Positions 25,441 through 35,706 are shown, counted from the stretch's first letter. The stretch: 64,000 nucleotides of DNA from an uncultured Bacilli bacterium (GCA_934098565.1 CAKOON010000004.1:92861-156860), one strand, 5' to 3'. The notes: generated by a model from the sequence alone, not told the origin. Translations and numbers: made by a program.

Positions 25441-25947
25441 TTATCCACAATTTTGATGTCTATTATTATTATTTATATATATTCATCATAATAATACTGT
25501 TGATATGTTGATAACTTTTTTAAATTTGCCTAAAGTACGCCAAAAAGTTGCCACTTTTAACTGTGGATAACTTTTAATTTATCCACAGTTTGGGTGTTGA
25601 TAAATTAAATTTTGGGTGTTGAAGAGGCAAAATTTTGTCAAAATTCGACAAAAAATGGTTAAAAAAAAGTGTCAAGTTTTAGTGTCAAGTAAAAAGTTAT
25701 CCACAGTTTTGCATAATTTTAAGTCATTTTTTAACAGTTATCCACAGCTTTAATCGCCTATAATTACTGGGGTTGAAGCAGTTATCCACATTATCAACAT
25801 GTACTATGTATATAGTTATCCACATGTTGATAACTAAAAATAGACTTTACCTGTGGATAACTTAAAAATTTCCCAGAATTCAGCCAAAAAAGCTGTGGAT
25901 AAGCTGTTGATAACTTGTGGATAGATTGTTGATAAATCTGTGGATAA
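25441..25947. other. oriC: chromosomal replication origin (oriC), DnaA box cluster
   Basis: Ten perfect TTATCCACA boxes: plus strand at 25441, 25579, 25697, 25738, 25782 and 25816; minus strand at 25562, 25852, 25894 and 25939. One-mismatch TGTTGATAA or TTATCAACA copies start at 25506, 25595, 25791, 25825, 25905 and 25927, and a TGTGGATAG at 25916. The AT-rich tract 25450-25500 with tandem TAA/ATT triplets, flanked by boxes at 25441 and 25506, is the best candidate for the unwinding element. Genes diverge on both sides. The dnaA-dnaN gap is only 20 bp, so there is no second box cluster as in Bacillus. Confidence 0.95.
25644..25650 (-). promoter_or_regulatory. Spo0A box within oriC
   Basis: TTCGACA, the complement of the 0A consensus TGTCGAA, lies between DnaA boxes. 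TTTTGTCAA just upstream makes an imperfect inverted pair. Spo0A is known to bind such boxes at the Bacillus origin. Confidence 0.45.
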
Positions 25948-26041
25948 CTTTAATGCGCAAAAAAAGAAAAAAGTGCTTTACTAAATTAGGGGGATGTTAT
26001 AAAATAATTGTTGATTATTGGTTGTGAGCGGGGTGATAGTT

Positions 26042-27397
26042 TTGAAATCGAAGGATTTATGGAACTGCTTTCTTGCTAAATTGCAGGAAAAAATGAATCC
26101 AATATCCTTTAATACATGGTTTAAACCGTTAAAGTTGCAAGAATTAAATACTAAAGATAGCAAAATTATTATCGAAGTTCCAATGGGGGTTCATAAAACA
26201 ACTTTAGAAACTAGTTGGCATCAAGTTATTGAAGAAACTTTGCTGGAAATAACGGGAAGTACTTATGAAGTTATTTATACTTTAGAGAAAAAAGAAGATG
26301 CCATTGATGATAATAAGACAAATAAATCTAGTAAAGATAAGAAGGAAGAAGTTTTTGTTACTAATTTAAAGAAAGAATTTACTTTTGATAATTTTGTGAC
26401 TGGGGATACTAACAAGTTTGCCAAGACGGCTGCAGTAGCCGTTGCCGAAGCACCAGGTAAAATTTATAATCCTTTATTTATGTATGGTAAGAGTGGTGTT
26501 GGCAAGACTCATTTAATGCATGCGATTGGAAATTATATTACAGAGCATTCTAATTTAAAGGTTTTATATACAACTAGTGATAGTTTTAAGGATGATTATA
26601 CCAATATTGCTGGTGGGGGTAATGATAATTCTTTTGAGAGAGCAGAATATTTTAAAAATAAGTATCGAGATGTTGATGTATTATTAATAGATGACATTCA
26701 ATTCTTGGTGGGAGCAGAGAAGACTCAACAAGGATTTTTTCATACATTTAATGAACTTCATGATAAGAATAAGCAGATTATTATTACTTCGGATAGGTCA
26801 CCGGAAGATTTAAAGCTTTTAGAAGAAAGGCTTCGTAGTAGATTTACCTGGGGGCTACCAGTTGATATTTATCCACCAGATTATGAACTTCGCTGTCGAA
26901 TAATTCGTGATAAAATCAGATATTTGTCGTTAGCTAATATGATGTCTGATGATGTTATTAATTATATTGCTAATTCTTGTGATACTGATGTTCGAGAAAT
27001 TGAGGGTGCTATAAATAGATTGCAAGCTTATACGGCTGTTTATGCTCCAAGTACAGTGACTCTTGATTTTGCAATGGAAGCATTAGGTGACTATGTTAAT
27101 AATAATATTTATTCTATTAGTAATATAACGGTTGTTCAAAAGGCAGTTGCAGATTACTATGGCATCACGGTTGAGGCATTAAAGGGTAAGAAAAAGTCAA
27201 AAAATATTGCTTATCCGCGGATGCTTGGAATGTATATGGCTAGAATTATGACTAATGAGTCTTTTCCAAGAATTGGTTTAGAATTTGGCGGTAGAGACCA
27301 TTCGACAGTTATTCATGCTGTTGATAAAATAGAAGAAGATTTAAAGGATAATAAACAATTACAAGAAATAATAAATGAAATTAAGTCAAAAATTTAA
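26042..27397 (+). CDS. dnaA: chromosomal replication initiator protein DnaA
   Basis: A 451-residue AAA+ initiator. Domain I (about 1-80, KSKDLWNCFLAKLQEK), a short charged linker, an ATPase with P-loop GKSGVGKTH and Walker B LLIDDIQFL, and a C-terminal DNA-binding domain with GGRDHSTVIHA. The start is set at TTG 26042, which follows GGGGTGAT at normal spacing and aligns with the DnaA N-terminus; an upstream TTG at 26018 would add 8 residues without a good ribosome binding site. It binds the box cluster just upstream and probably autoregulates. Confidence 0.97.
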   Translation: MKSKDLWNCFLAKLQEKMNPISFNTWFKPLKLQELNTKDSKIIIEVPMGVHKTTLETSWHQVIEETLLEITGSTYEVIYTLEKKEDAIDDNKTNKSSKDKKEEVFVTNLKKEFTFDNFVTGDTNKFAKTAAVAVAEAPGKIYNPLFMYGKSGVGKTHLMHAIGNYITEHSNLKVLYTTSDSFKDDYTNIAGGGNDNSFERAEYFKNKYRDVDVLLIDDIQFLVGAEKTQQGFFHTFNELHDKNKQIIITSDRSPEDLKLLEERLRSRFTWGLPVDIYPPDYELRCRIIRDKIRYLSLANMMSDDVINYIANSCDTDVREIEGAINRLQAYTAVYAPSTVTLDFAMEALGDYVNNNIYSISNITVVQKAVADYYGITVEALKGKKKSKNIAYPRMLGMYMARIMTNESFPRIGLEFGGRDHSTVIHAVDKIEEDLKDNKQLQEIINEIKSKI

Positions 27398-27417
27398 AAT
27401 ATAAGGAGAAATTAATT

Positions 27418-28536
27418 ATGAAATTTACAATTGATAAGAGTGTAATATTAGAAAGTTTGATGAATGTAGCAAGAGCTATTTCTACTAAGAATGTTATACC
27501 AATATTAAATGGTATTAAGTTTAAAATGACTGAAGAGGGGTTATATTTAACCGCTAGTGATTCAGAGTTAACAATTAAATCTTTTATAGATAAGAAAGAT
27601 ATTAAAAATGTCGAAGCCACGGGGAATATTATTATTCAAAGTAAGTTTATTGTGGATATTATTAGAAAAATGCCTAGTGATATTATTGATTTTGAAGTGG
27701 TTGATGGCTTAAAAATCAGGTTAACCAGTGGAACTAGTGAATGCAGTTTGAATTGTCTTGATTCTTCAGAATATCCAACAATTGATTTAGAAACCCATAA
27801 AGTTCCTATTATGATAAATAGTATGTTATTTAAGAGTATTGTTAGTCAAACAGCTTTTGCTATTTCTACTCAAGAGTTAAGACCTTTACTTACTGGTTTA
27901 AACTTTAAGATAACAGGAAATATTTTAGAATGTATTGCCACGGACTCATATCGTTTAGCGAAGAAGACTGTTACTTTGAGTGACGCAGCTGATAATGATG
28001 TTAATATTGTTATTCCAGGAAAAAATATTTTAGAACTAGATAAAATTATAAATGATGATTTTGATATGGAACTTCATGTATTTAGTAATAAAGTATTATT
28101 TAAGTATAAGAATATTATTTTTCAAAGTAATTTGCTTGCTGGAAATTATCCTAATACAAATAATTTAATTCCTACTAGTTTTGAATATATGTTAAGTACT
28201 AATTTGAATGATTTTTATAATGCGATTGATAGAGCGTCTTTGGTTACGCAAAGTAAGGATAAAAATATTGTTAAGATGACTTTATCTGGGAAGAAGCTTG
28301 TTATTAATTCCTATGCTTCTGAGATTGGTAAAGTCGAAGAAACAATTGATGTCGAATGTAATGTTACAAACGATATTTCAATTTCTTTCAGTGCTAAATA
28401 TATGTTAGAAGCTTTAAGAACATTTAAAGATGAAAATATTATGATTTTGTTGAATGGTGATATTAAACCAATTGTTATTAAATCAACTGAAGATGAGACT
28501 TTAATTCAATTGATATTACCAATTAAGACTTATTAA
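27418..28536 (+). CDS. dnaN: DNA polymerase III beta subunit (sliding clamp)
   Basis: A 372-residue clamp with three similar domains, starting MKFTIDKSVILESLMNVARA and ending LIQLILPIKTY, the usual C-terminal beta-clamp pattern. It tethers polymerase III to DNA. It lies 20 bp downstream of dnaA with a good AAGGAG site and ends in a terminator, so dnaA-dnaN is an operon. Confidence 0.97.
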   Translation: MKFTIDKSVILESLMNVARAISTKNVIPILNGIKFKMTEEGLYLTASDSELTIKSFIDKKDIKNVEATGNIIIQSKFIVDIIRKMPSDIIDFEVVDGLKIRLTSGTSECSLNCLDSSEYPTIDLETHKVPIMINSMLFKSIVSQTAFAISTQELRPLLTGLNFKITGNILECIATDSYRLAKKTVTLSDAADNDVNIVIPGKNILELDKIINDDFDMELHVFSNKVLFKYKNIIFQSNLLAGNYPNTNNLIPTSFEYMLSTNLNDFYNAIDRASLVTQSKDKNIVKMTLSGKKLVINSYASEIGKVEETIDVECNVTNDISISFSAKYMLEALRTFKDENIMILLNGDIKPIVIKSTEDETLIQLILPIKTY

Positions 28537-28545
28537 AATTAAATT

Positions 28546-28569
28546 AACTGGTTAAAAGCCAGTTTTTTT
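28546..28569 (+). terminator. dnaN terminator
   Basis: AACTGG and CCAGTT flank a 7-base loop, followed by Ts. Confidence 0.8.
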
Positions 28570-28635
28570 GTGTTTTAAAGAGCTATTGTTAATAGTAAAT
28601 TAGATTAGCTATTGTTTTTTTTACCAGTTTCTGCC

Positions 28636-28666
28636 AATTCGACAAATTTTGACAATATTCGACAAA
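28636..28666 (-). promoter_or_regulatory. two Spo0A boxes upstream of comK-like gene
   Basis: TTCGACA occurs at 28638-28644 and 28658-28664 (complement TGTCGAA), 20 bp apart centre to centre, with TTTTGACAA between them. The second half repeats an oriC segment (25634-25652) with few mismatches. The pair sits about 50-75 bp before the comK-like start, where it could control that gene or affect the origin. Confidence 0.5.
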
Positions 28667-28714
28667 GTTAAGTGCTAGAGTAGGAGCAAATTTATTTGCA
28701 GAAGGGGGATTTTT

Positions 28715-29179
28715 ATGAATAAATTGTATGCAATAAATGAAGAAACATTATATTTAGAAGGGGTTACTTCGATTGATGGAAGAGTCGTTTCAAGAATATA
28801 TGATGAAAGAGGGATTTCTAATAGTAATATTACACCAACTGAGATAATTAGATATGGTTGTGAGTACTTTGGATCTACTTTAGAAGGTCGACAACGAGGT
28901 ACTTCTACCTTACTAGGAATAAAGCATAAGGTACCGGTAATAGTTGAAGGAAGTTTAGAATTGATTTTCTTTCCAACTTGTTCTCCTAGAATTAAAGAAT
29001 GTTCATGGGTATGCTTTAATAATATTATTTCTTATAAAAGGAATAACTATGGAACGGATGTTATCTTTAAAAATGGTAAAAAAATTACTATTGATATATC
29101 TTATGGTGTTTTTGAAAATCAATATATTCGTGCTACACGTTTAAAAGCTATCAATGATATGCGAAAATTACTAAAATAA
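28715..29179 (+). CDS. comK: ComK-like competence transcription factor
   Basis: A 154-residue protein matching ComK over most of its length: YGCEYFGSTLEGRQRGTS, then HKVPVIVEGSLELIFFPT, CSWVCFNNI, VIFKNGKKITIDISY and FENQYIRATRL all align with the Bacillus protein. ComK dimers bind AT-boxes (AAAA-N5-TTTT) and switch on DNA uptake genes. Bacillus ComK has 192 residues; the C-terminal 30-40 residues are missing here. It takes the dnaN-recF position normally occupied by the S4-domain gene yaaA/rlbA. The start follows GAAGGGGG with good spacing. It is flanked by terminators and so is its own unit. Confidence 0.8.
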   Translation: MNKLYAINEETLYLEGVTSIDGRVVSRIYDERGISNSNITPTEIIRYGCEYFGSTLEGRQRGTSTLLGIKHKVPVIVEGSLELIFFPTCSPRIKECSWVCFNNIISYKRNNYGTDVIFKNGKKITIDISYGVFENQYIRATRLKAINDMRKLLK

Positions 29180-29212
29180 TGAAAATAGGCTATAAAAATG
29201 GTCTATTTTATG
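29180..29212 (+). terminator. terminator after comK-like gene
   Basis: AAAATAG and CTATTTT pair across a 14-base loop just after the stop; the following T tract is short, so strength is uncertain. Confidence 0.5.
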
Positions 29213-29285
29213 TTATAATTTAAGTAGGTATATGGGTACTTGTATACCTATTATTTTACTCTATATAGAAAATGAGGTACTTTAA

Positions 29286-30386
29286 ATGGAAGTAGTTAAT
29301 CTGAAATTATTAAATTTTAGAAACTATGCTCGTTTAACTTTGAAATTTTCACCTAAATTGAATATCATTTATGGTGGTAATGGTAGTGGCAAAACCAATT
29401 TAATAGAGGCGATTTATGTTTTAGCATTAACCAAGTCTTTTCGGGGTAGTAATGAGAAAATCTTGATTAATAAAGATAAGAATTTAACTAAAATATCAGG
29501 GGACATATTAGATAGTAATAGTATAAATAAAGAATATCAGCTAATTGTATCTCTTGATGGAAAAGTGGCTAAAATAGATGGCAAAAGGCAAGGTAAACTT
29601 AGTGATTATGTTTCAAAAATTAATGTTGTTTTGTTTCATCCAGATTGTTTAAAAATTATTAAAGAAACACCTAGTATTAGAAGAGATAATCTTAATATTG
29701 ATATTGCTCAGTTGGATAATAGTTATCTGAAATTGATTGGTGATTATCAAAAATTGTTAAGACAAAGAAATGCTTATTTAAAAGTTATGTATATGAATGT
29801 TAATAAGTCAGTAGATTATCTTAATATTTTAACTGATAAGTTGATAGAAGTTGGGATGAAGATTTATCAAAGAAGAAAAGCGTTTTTAGAGTATATTAAC
29901 CAATATATAGGAAAGTATTATGAGAAAATTAGTGGTATAAGTACCTTGAGATTAAAGTATCACTCAGATTATGAAAATAGAGATTTTGCAGAATTAAAGA
30001 AAGTTTATGCTAAAAGTAGAGAAAGGGATATGTTGATTGGCAACACGACTTTAGGGGTCCATCATGATGATTATGATTTTTGCTTCGATGATGAATCCTT
30101 AAAAGATTTTGCTTCACAAGGTCAGCAAAAGAATGCTGTTATTGCTTATAAGTTAGCGCTTATAAGGTGTTTTAAGGAGAAAAAAGGTGTGAAGCCGATT
30201 TTGATATTAGATGACCTTTTTAGTGAACTAGATAATGAGAAGATTAGTAATATTTTGACGACTATTGATGAAGATTTACAGACTTTTATAACTATTACGG
30301 ATTTAGATAAACTACCTGATAGAATAAGGAATAACGAATGTAAAATTTATTTTTGCTCTGATGGTATGATAAGGGAGGACATATGA
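29286..30386 (+). CDS. recF: DNA replication and repair protein RecF
   Basis: A 366-residue SMC-like ATPase. P-loop [11 protein letters not shown] at about 29-39, signature [19 protein letters not shown] and Walker [12 protein letters not shown] are intact. RecF with RecO and RecR loads RecA at gaps. It overlaps gyrB by 4 bp, so recF-gyrB-gyrA is an operon, as in Bacillus. Confidence 0.96.
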   Translation: MEVVNLKLLNFRNYARLTLKFSPKLNIIYGGNGSGKTNLIEAIYVLALTKSFRGSNEKILINKDKNLTKISGDILDSNSINKEYQLIVSLDGKVAKIDGKRQGKLSDYVSKINVVLFHPDCLKIIKETPSIRRDNLNIDIAQLDNSYLKLIGDYQKLLRQRNAYLKVMYMNVNKSVDYLNILTDKLIEVGMKIYQRRKAFLEYINQYIGKYYEKISGISTLRLKYHSDYENRDFAELKKVYAKSRERDMLIGNTTLGVHHDDYDFCFDDESLKDFASQGQQKNAVIAYKLALIRCFKEKKGVKPILILDDLFSELDNEKISNILTTIDEDLQTFITITDLDKLPDRIRNNECKIYFCSDGMIREDI

Positions 30387-32311
30387 GAGAAGTTGGACAT
30401 GAAGATTATAATGATAATGATATTCAAGTTTTAGAAGGCTTAGAAGCAGTTAGAAAACGTCCTGGTATGTATATTGGTACGACAGGTGAGGCTGGCCTTC
30501 ACCATTTAGTATGGGAAATTGTTGATAATGCTGTTGATGAGGCTTTGGCTGGTTATTGTGATGATATTGAAGTTATCGTAGAGAAAGGAAATATCATAAT
30601 GGTTCGTGATGATGGGCGAGGCATTCCTACTGGTATGAATAAAAAGACCGGTTTATCCACAGTTGAAACTATTTTTACAGTATTGCATGCTGGTGGTAAA
30701 TTTGGTGGCGGCGGTTACAAAGTTTCTGGCGGTTTACATGGTGTTGGTGCTTCAGTAGTTAACGCTTTATCCACATGGTTAGAGGTTACTATTTATCGTG
30801 ATGGTCATATTTATTATCAAAAGTTTGAAAATGGCGGTCATTCAGTTGAACCTTTAAAAATTATTGGTGAATGTGATGCTAATAGAACAGGTTCAACGGT
30901 AAGATTTAAAGCAGACCCAGAGATATTTAGAGAGACTACGGTTTATAATTATGCAACCTTAGCAAAAAGGTTACAGGAAATTGCTTTCTTAAATAAGGGT
31001 TTAAGAATAATTCTTATGGATGATAGAGAAGATAATAAAAAGGATGAATTCTTATATCAAGGTGGTATTATTGAATTTGTTAAAATGCTAAATAAGAATA
31101 AAACGCCTTTGCACGATGAAGTTATTTATGTAGAAGGCAGAGAAGATAATATTCTAATTGAAGTTGCTATGCAATACAATGATGGATATAATGAGGCTTT
31201 ATATTCTTATACAAATAACATTCATACTCATGAAGGTGGAACCCATGAAGATGGCGTTAAGAGAGCTTTAACGAGAATTATTAATAACTATGCTAGAAAT
31301 AATAAGTTATTAAGTGAGAAGGCTGATCCATTAACAGGCGAAGATGTTCGCGAAGGTTTAACGATGATTGTTTCTTGTAAACATCCAGATCCCCAATTTG
31401 AAGGGCAGACTAAAACTAAACTTGGTAATATGGAAGTTCGTAAAATTGCTGATGATGTCTTTAGCAATGGCTTTGAAAGATATTTAATGGAAAATCCAGA
31501 TGTTGCTAAAAAAATAGTTGAAAAATCATTAACAGCGTCCCGTGCTAGAATGGCAGCTAAAAAGGCTCGCGAATTACAAAGGCAAACAAAGGGGGGCTTG
31601 GATTTATCTAATCAATGGGGAAAGTTAACTGATTGTACAAGTAAAAACCCAAGTGAATGTGAGATATTCATAGTCGAAGGAGATTCAGCCGGTGGTTCTG
31701 CGATTGGTGGCAGAAATTCAAAAACACAAGCCGTTTTACCATTAAGAGGCAAAATTTTAAATGTCGAAAAGGCCAGACTTGATAGAGCACTATCAAATGA
31801 AGAAATTAGAAGTATGATTACGGCTTTTGGTACTGGTATTGGTGAAGACTTTGATATTTCTAAATTAAGATATGACAAAATAATTATTATGACTGATGCT
31901 GATGTTGATGGTGACCATATTAGAATTTTACTTCTAACTTTATTCTATCGTTTCTTTAGACCTTTAGTCGAAACAGGACATATTTATATTGCCCAACCTC
32001 CTTTATATAAGGTATCGTGGGGGAAAAATTTCCATTATGTTTTAACTGATGCTGAACGTGATGAGTTTTTAAAGACCTTACCAGCAAATGTTAAATTTGA
32101 TGTTGCTCGTAATAAGGGCCTTGGCGAAATGGATCCAGAAGAATTGTGCTCTACTACTATGGATATTAATAATAGAACATTAATTCAGGTAAAGTTAGAT
32201 GAAGCTATGGAAGCAGATGGTATATTTAGTTTATTAATGGGTGAAGAAGTAGAACCTAGAAGAAAATTTATTGAAGAAAATGCTCACTTTGCTTCAAATT
32301 TAGATTATTAG
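30383..32311 (+). CDS. gyrB: DNA gyrase subunit B
   Basis: A 642-residue ATPase subunit. GHKL ATPase motifs ([37 protein letters not shown]) and TOPRIM ([19 protein letters not shown]) are present. It introduces negative supercoils with GyrA. Two perfect DnaA boxes lie inside the gene. It is separated from gyrA by 9 bp. ParE is excluded by the operon with gyrA next to recF. Confidence 0.97.
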   Translation: MREVGHEDYNDNDIQVLEGLEAVRKRPGMYIGTTGEAGLHHLVWEIVDNAVDEALAGYCDDIEVIVEKGNIIMVRDDGRGIPTGMNKKTGLSTVETIFTVLHAGGKFGGGGYKVSGGLHGVGASVVNALSTWLEVTIYRDGHIYYQKFENGGHSVEPLKIIGECDANRTGSTVRFKADPEIFRETTVYNYATLAKRLQEIAFLNKGLRIILMDDREDNKKDEFLYQGGIIEFVKMLNKNKTPLHDEVIYVEGREDNILIEVAMQYNDGYNEALYSYTNNIHTHEGGTHEDGVKRALTRIINNYARNNKLLSEKADPLTGEDVREGLTMIVSCKHPDPQFEGQTKTKLGNMEVRKIADDVFSNGFERYLMENPDVAKKIVEKSLTASRARMAAKKARELQRQTKGGLDLSNQWGKLTDCTSKNPSECEIFIVEGDSAGGSAIGGRNSKTQAVLPLRGKILNVEKARLDRALSNEEIRSMITAFGTGIGEDFDISKLRYDKIIIMTDADVDGDHIRILLLTLFYRFFRPLVETGHIYIAQPPLYKVSWGKNFHYVLTDAERDEFLKTLPANVKFDVARNKGLGEMDPEELCSTTMDINNRTLIQVKLDEAMEADGIFSLLMGEEVEPRRKFIEENAHFASNLDY

Positions 32312-32320
32312 GAGGTTAAA

Positions 32321-34744
32321 ATGGATAATAGAGAATCAAAAAATGTTGTTAACGTTATGAAGGACTCTTTCATTAACTATGCGATGGATGTAATTATTGC
32401 TCGTGCGTTACCAGATTTAAGAGATGGTTTGAAACCTGTTCATCGTCGTATTTTATACACAATGTATGAAGATGGCTTGACTCCTGATAAGGCATTTCGA
32501 AAGAGTGCAACAACTGTTGGGGCCGTTTTAGGTAAATACCATCCCCATGGTGATACATCTGTTTATGATGCGATGGTTAGAATGGCTCAAGATTTTAGCT
32601 ATCGTCATCCATTGGTTGATGGTCATGGTAACTTTGGATCAGTTGATGGTTATGGTGCCGCTGCCTATCGTTATACCGAGGCTAGATTATCAAAAATTTC
32701 ATTAGAATTATTAAGAGATATCAACAAGAATACTGTTGATTTCGTTCCTAATTTTGATCAGACGAAGAAAGAACCTGTTGTAATACCAAGTAGATTTCCT
32801 AATATTTTAGTTAATGGGACGATGGGTATTGCTGTAGGTATGGCTACTAATATTCCTCCTCATAATTTAGGAGAAGTAATAGATGGTTGTATTGCTTATA
32901 TAGATGATAATAATATTACTGTTGAAGGGTTAATGAAGTATATTAAAGGACCTGATTTTCCAACTGGCGCTGCTATTTTGGGTAATAGAGGTATTAAGCA
33001 AGCTTATGAAACCGGTCGTGGTACTATTACTATTAGAGCTCATGCCGAGATTGTAGAGCATAATGGTAAACAACAGATAGTATTTACAGATATTCCTTAT
33101 CAAGTAACTAAGATGGAACTTCAAAAGAGAATTGCTGAATTAGTAAGAGACAAAGTTTTAGAAGGAATAATTGATTTACATGATGAATCTACTTTGACTG
33201 AAATAAAATTAGTGGTTCATTTGAAAAAGGAAGCCAATGCTAATGTTGTCTTAAATAATCTTTATAAGCATACTTCTTTACAAACTTCTTATGGTATTAT
33301 TTTCTTAATGTTAGATCAAGGGTTGCCTAAGACTTTGAATTTGAAAGAAATTATTAGTAAATATATTGATTATCAAAGAGAAGTTATTTACAGAAGAACC
33401 AAATATGATTTAGAAAAAGCTGAAAAGAGAGTTCACATTTTAGAAGGTTATAAAATAGCTTTAGATAATTTGGACGCTGTTATTAATATAATTAGGAATG
33501 CAAAAGACGATGACACTGCTAAACATGAATTAATGACTAAATTTAATTTGGATGATGTTCAGGCTGAATCAATATTAGAATTGAAATTAAGAAGATTAAC
33601 TGGTTTAGAACGCAGCAAGATTGAAGAAGAGTTAAATGACTTGTTAAAGTTAATAGATGAATTAAAGAGCGTATTAGCCAGTGATGAAAAGATATATGGA
33701 ATCATTAAACAAGAATTATTGGAAATTAAAGCTAAATATGCTGATGATCGTCGTACTGATATAGATATGACTGCTATTGATTATATTGATGATGAAGCTT
33801 TAATTCCTGAGGAAAATATTGTTATTGCTTTAACCAATAAAGGTTATATCAAGCGTACTACTAGTGATACATTTAAGTCACAAAATCGTGGTGGCGTCGG
33901 TGTTAAAGGCATGACTACAAATGAAGAAGATTTTGTTGAACATTTAGTTGATTTATCAACACATGATTACATTTTATTCTTTACCAATAAGGGTAAGGTT
34001 TATCGATTAAAAGGTTATGAAATACCTCAATTAGGTAGACATTCAAAAGGGTTGCCAATTGTAAACTTGCTGCAAATTGAAAAAGATGAAAAAGTTACTA
34101 GTGTTGTGAAAATTTCTAATAATGATGATAAAAAATACTTGATGTTTGTAACAAAATATGGTATAATCAAAAAGACATCTTTATCACAATTTGAAAACAT
34201 TAGACAAAATGGTAAAATAGCTATTAGTTTAAAAGAAAATGATGAATTGATTGCAGTAAAGAAAACAACTGGTAACGATATGATTCTTGTTGGGGCAAGC
34301 AACGGTCGTATGGTTAAGTTCTCGGAAGCTGAAATTAGAGATATGGGACGTACCGCTAGTGGCGTCAAGGGTATTGAACTTGGCGAAGATTGTCGTGTGG
34401 TAGGTGCTGAAGTAGTAAATGAAGAAGATAATATCTTATTGGCAACTGAGAATGGCTACGGTAAGCAGACAAAAGTATCTGACTTTAGACAAACAAGACG
34501 TGGCTCGAAAGGTGTAAAAGCTTTAAACATAACAGAAAAAAATGGCAATATTGCTGACTTTAAAGTTATAGGCAATGCCCATGATGTTATAATAGTTACT
34601 GACTCTGGTATGATTATGCGTATGCCAATTGAGCAAATAAGTGTATTAGGCCGAGTAACTCAAGGAGTTAGACTGATAAATTTAAAAGAAGCTCAAAAAG
34701 TATCAACAATCACTTTGCTAACTATTGAAGAAATTAATGAATAA
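32321..34744 (+). CDS. gyrA: DNA gyrase subunit A
   Basis: An 807-residue subunit with catalytic Tyr in [12 protein letters not shown] and a C-terminal beta-pinwheel of repeated blades. The gyrase box is degenerate but recognisable in the [11 protein letters not shown] region, which supports GyrA over ParC. The quinolone-determining region near residue 80 reads [11 protein letters not shown], with Ser/Thr wild-type-like residues. The gene ends in a terminator that contains a parS site. Confidence 0.96.
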   Translation: MDNRESKNVVNVMKDSFINYAMDVIIARALPDLRDGLKPVHRRILYTMYEDGLTPDKAFRKSATTVGAVLGKYHPHGDTSVYDAMVRMAQDFSYRHPLVDGHGNFGSVDGYGAAAYRYTEARLSKISLELLRDINKNTVDFVPNFDQTKKEPVVIPSRFPNILVNGTMGIAVGMATNIPPHNLGEVIDGCIAYIDDNNITVEGLMKYIKGPDFPTGAAILGNRGIKQAYETGRGTITIRAHAEIVEHNGKQQIVFTDIPYQVTKMELQKRIAELVRDKVLEGIIDLHDESTLTEIKLVVHLKKEANANVVLNNLYKHTSLQTSYGIIFLMLDQGLPKTLNLKEIISKYIDYQREVIYRRTKYDLEKAEKRVHILEGYKIALDNLDAVINIIRNAKDDDTAKHELMTKFNLDDVQAESILELKLRRLTGLERSKIEEELNDLLKLIDELKSVLASDEKIYGIIKQELLEIKAKYADDRRTDIDMTAIDYIDDEALIPEENIVIALTNKGYIKRTTSDTFKSQNRGGVGVKGMTTNEEDFVEHLVDLSTHDYILFFTNKGKVYRLKGYEIPQLGRHSKGLPIVNLLQIEKDEKVTSVVKISNNDDKKYLMFVTKYGIIKKTSLSQFENIRQNGKIAISLKENDELIAVKKTTGNDMILVGASNGRMVKFSEAEIRDMGRTASGVKGIELGEDCRVVGAEVVNEEDNILLATENGYGKQTKVSDFRQTRRGSKGVKALNITEKNGNIADFKVIGNAHDVIIVTDSGMIMRMPIEQISVLGRVTQGVRLINLKEAQKVSTITLLTIEEINE

Positions 34745-34753
34745 TTGGAATTT

Positions 34754-34789
34754 AAAAAAACAATGTTTCACGTGAAACATTGTTTTTTT
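34754..34789 (+). terminator. gyrA terminator built around a parS site
   Basis: A 36-bp near-perfect palindrome: A tract, CAATG, the parS core, CATTG and a T tract. The RNA would form a long hairpin with a 4-base loop followed by Us, so the same sequence can serve as terminator and as ParB site. Confidence 0.75.
34764..34779. promoter_or_regulatory. parS: parS site 1
   Basis: A perfect 16-bp TGTTTCACGTGAAACA, the ParB/Spo0J nucleation site, inside the gyrA terminator. Confidence 0.95.
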
Positions 34790-34817
34790 GTTTATTAATA
34801 AAAAAATATAGTTGATA

Positions 34818-34833
34818 TGTTTCACGTGAAACA
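34818..34833. promoter_or_regulatory. parS: parS site 2
   Basis: A perfect 16-bp TGTTTCACGTGAAACA, 38 bp after site 1. Confidence 0.95.
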
Positions 34834-34925
34834 TGTGCAATTAAATATAATGCTTTATATAATTACTATCAGTATTATTTGCTCTTGTTTGATATTTATT
34901 TTATTGCACAGCAAAAGCCTTCTGA

Positions 34926-34941
34926 TGTTTCACGTGAAACA
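34926..34941. promoter_or_regulatory. parS: parS site 3
   Basis: A perfect 16-bp TGTTTCACGTGAAACA, extended by GA and TC to a 20-bp palindrome. Confidence 0.95.
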
Positions 34942-35040
34942 TCGTTGTTCACATCGCACTTTTATTTTACTTAATCATAATATTATTTATTTTTAAATTA
35001 CATATCAAAAAAATATTTTTAATAACTATAAAATTTTATA

Positions 35041-35056
35041 TGTTTCACGTGAAACA
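35041..35056. promoter_or_regulatory. parS: parS site 4
   Basis: A perfect 16-bp TGTTTCACGTGAAACA flanked by TA on both sides. Confidence 0.95.
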
Positions 35057-35082
35057 TATAATTTTGTTGATAATTTTTTTAA

Positions 35083-35098
35083 TGTTTCACGTGAAACA
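35083..35098. promoter_or_regulatory. parS: parS site 5
   Basis: A perfect 16-bp TGTTTCACGTGAAACA inside a longer AT palindrome (TTAATG to CATTAA). Confidence 0.95.
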
Positions 35099-35161
35099 TT
35101 AAATATAAAGTTATAAACATGCTTTTTTGCTGTAAAAAATATTAATTAATTGCAGTTTTAC

Positions 35162-35190
35162 TTGTAATATTTGGCCCGCTATGATATCAT
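35162..35190 (+). promoter_or_regulatory. promoter of the SRP RNA gene
   Basis: TTGTAA (35162-35167), a 17-bp spacer and TATCAT (35185-35190), ending 6 bp before the predicted RNA 5' end. Confidence 0.6.
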
Positions 35191-35196
35191 TATGTA

Positions 35197-35274
35197 GTGC
35201 AATAACTATGTAGGAACCTGGTCAGAGTAGGAATACAGCAGCCATAACTACCTCTGATTATGTGCACTTTTTTT
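35197..35274 (+). ncRNA. ffs: signal recognition particle RNA (4.5S type)
   Basis: A 78-base RNA gene. ACCTGGTCAGAG, the apical GGAA tetraloop region and ACAGCAGCCATAA match the conserved helix 8 of bacterial SRP RNA that binds Ffh. GTGCA at the 5' end pairs with TGCAC at the 3' end, followed by seven Ts. The short form lacks the Alu domain of Bacillus scRNA (about 270 bases). It lies just upstream of tadA and dnaX, the place of scr in Bacillus. Confidence 0.88.
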
Positions 35275-35289
35275 ATGGAGTAATATAAT

Positions 35290-35706
35290 ATGGAAAAATA
35301 TATTCAATTATTATATAAATTGGCGATAAAAGCCGCTAGAAACGGCGATGTGCCTGTTTCAGCAATTATTTTGAAAAATGATAAAATTATCGCTACAGGC
35401 TATAATAACCGTCAAAAAAAGAGCTTTGTTTTAGGACATGCTGAAGTAAATGCTATTATAAAAGCCGAACGTAAATTAGGGGATTTTCGTCTAAATGATT
35501 GCATTTTATTGACGACTTTGAAACCTTGCAAAATGTGCCAATCGATTATTGAAGCGGCTAGAATTAAAGAAACATACTATATTTTAGATCAAAAAGGTGT
35601 TGAAAGTTATCAAAAAGCAAACTTTAAACAATTGCCTCATAAAGGCAGTGTATTTATTGATAAATATCAGTTTTTATTTGATGATTTTTTTCGAAAATTA
35701 AGATAA
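35290..35706 (+). CDS. tadA: tRNA-specific adenosine deaminase
   Basis: A 138-residue zinc deaminase that converts A34 to inosine in tRNA-Arg(ACG). HAEVNAI carries the zinc His and catalytic Glu; PCKMC carries the two zinc cysteines. Plain cytidine or guanine deaminases are less likely given the dnaX neighbour, the Bacillus order tadA-scr-dnaX. The protein is slightly short (about 150-160 is usual), without internal loss of motifs. Confidence 0.88.
   Translation: MEKYIQLLYKLAIKAARNGDVPVSAIILKNDKIIATGYNNRQKKSFVLGHAEVNAIIKAERKLGDFRLNDCILLTTLKPCKMCQSIIEAARIKETYYILDQKGVESYQKANFKQLPHKGSVFIDKYQFLFDDFFRKLR

Noticed and set aside
25866..25879. A further NBS-like sequence in oriC (ATTTCCCAGAATTC).
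   Set aside because: Only the left half matches and the palindrome is broken.
34745..35196. The parS spacer as a second replication origin.
   Set aside because: It has no TTATCCACA box; the repeats are ParB sites.
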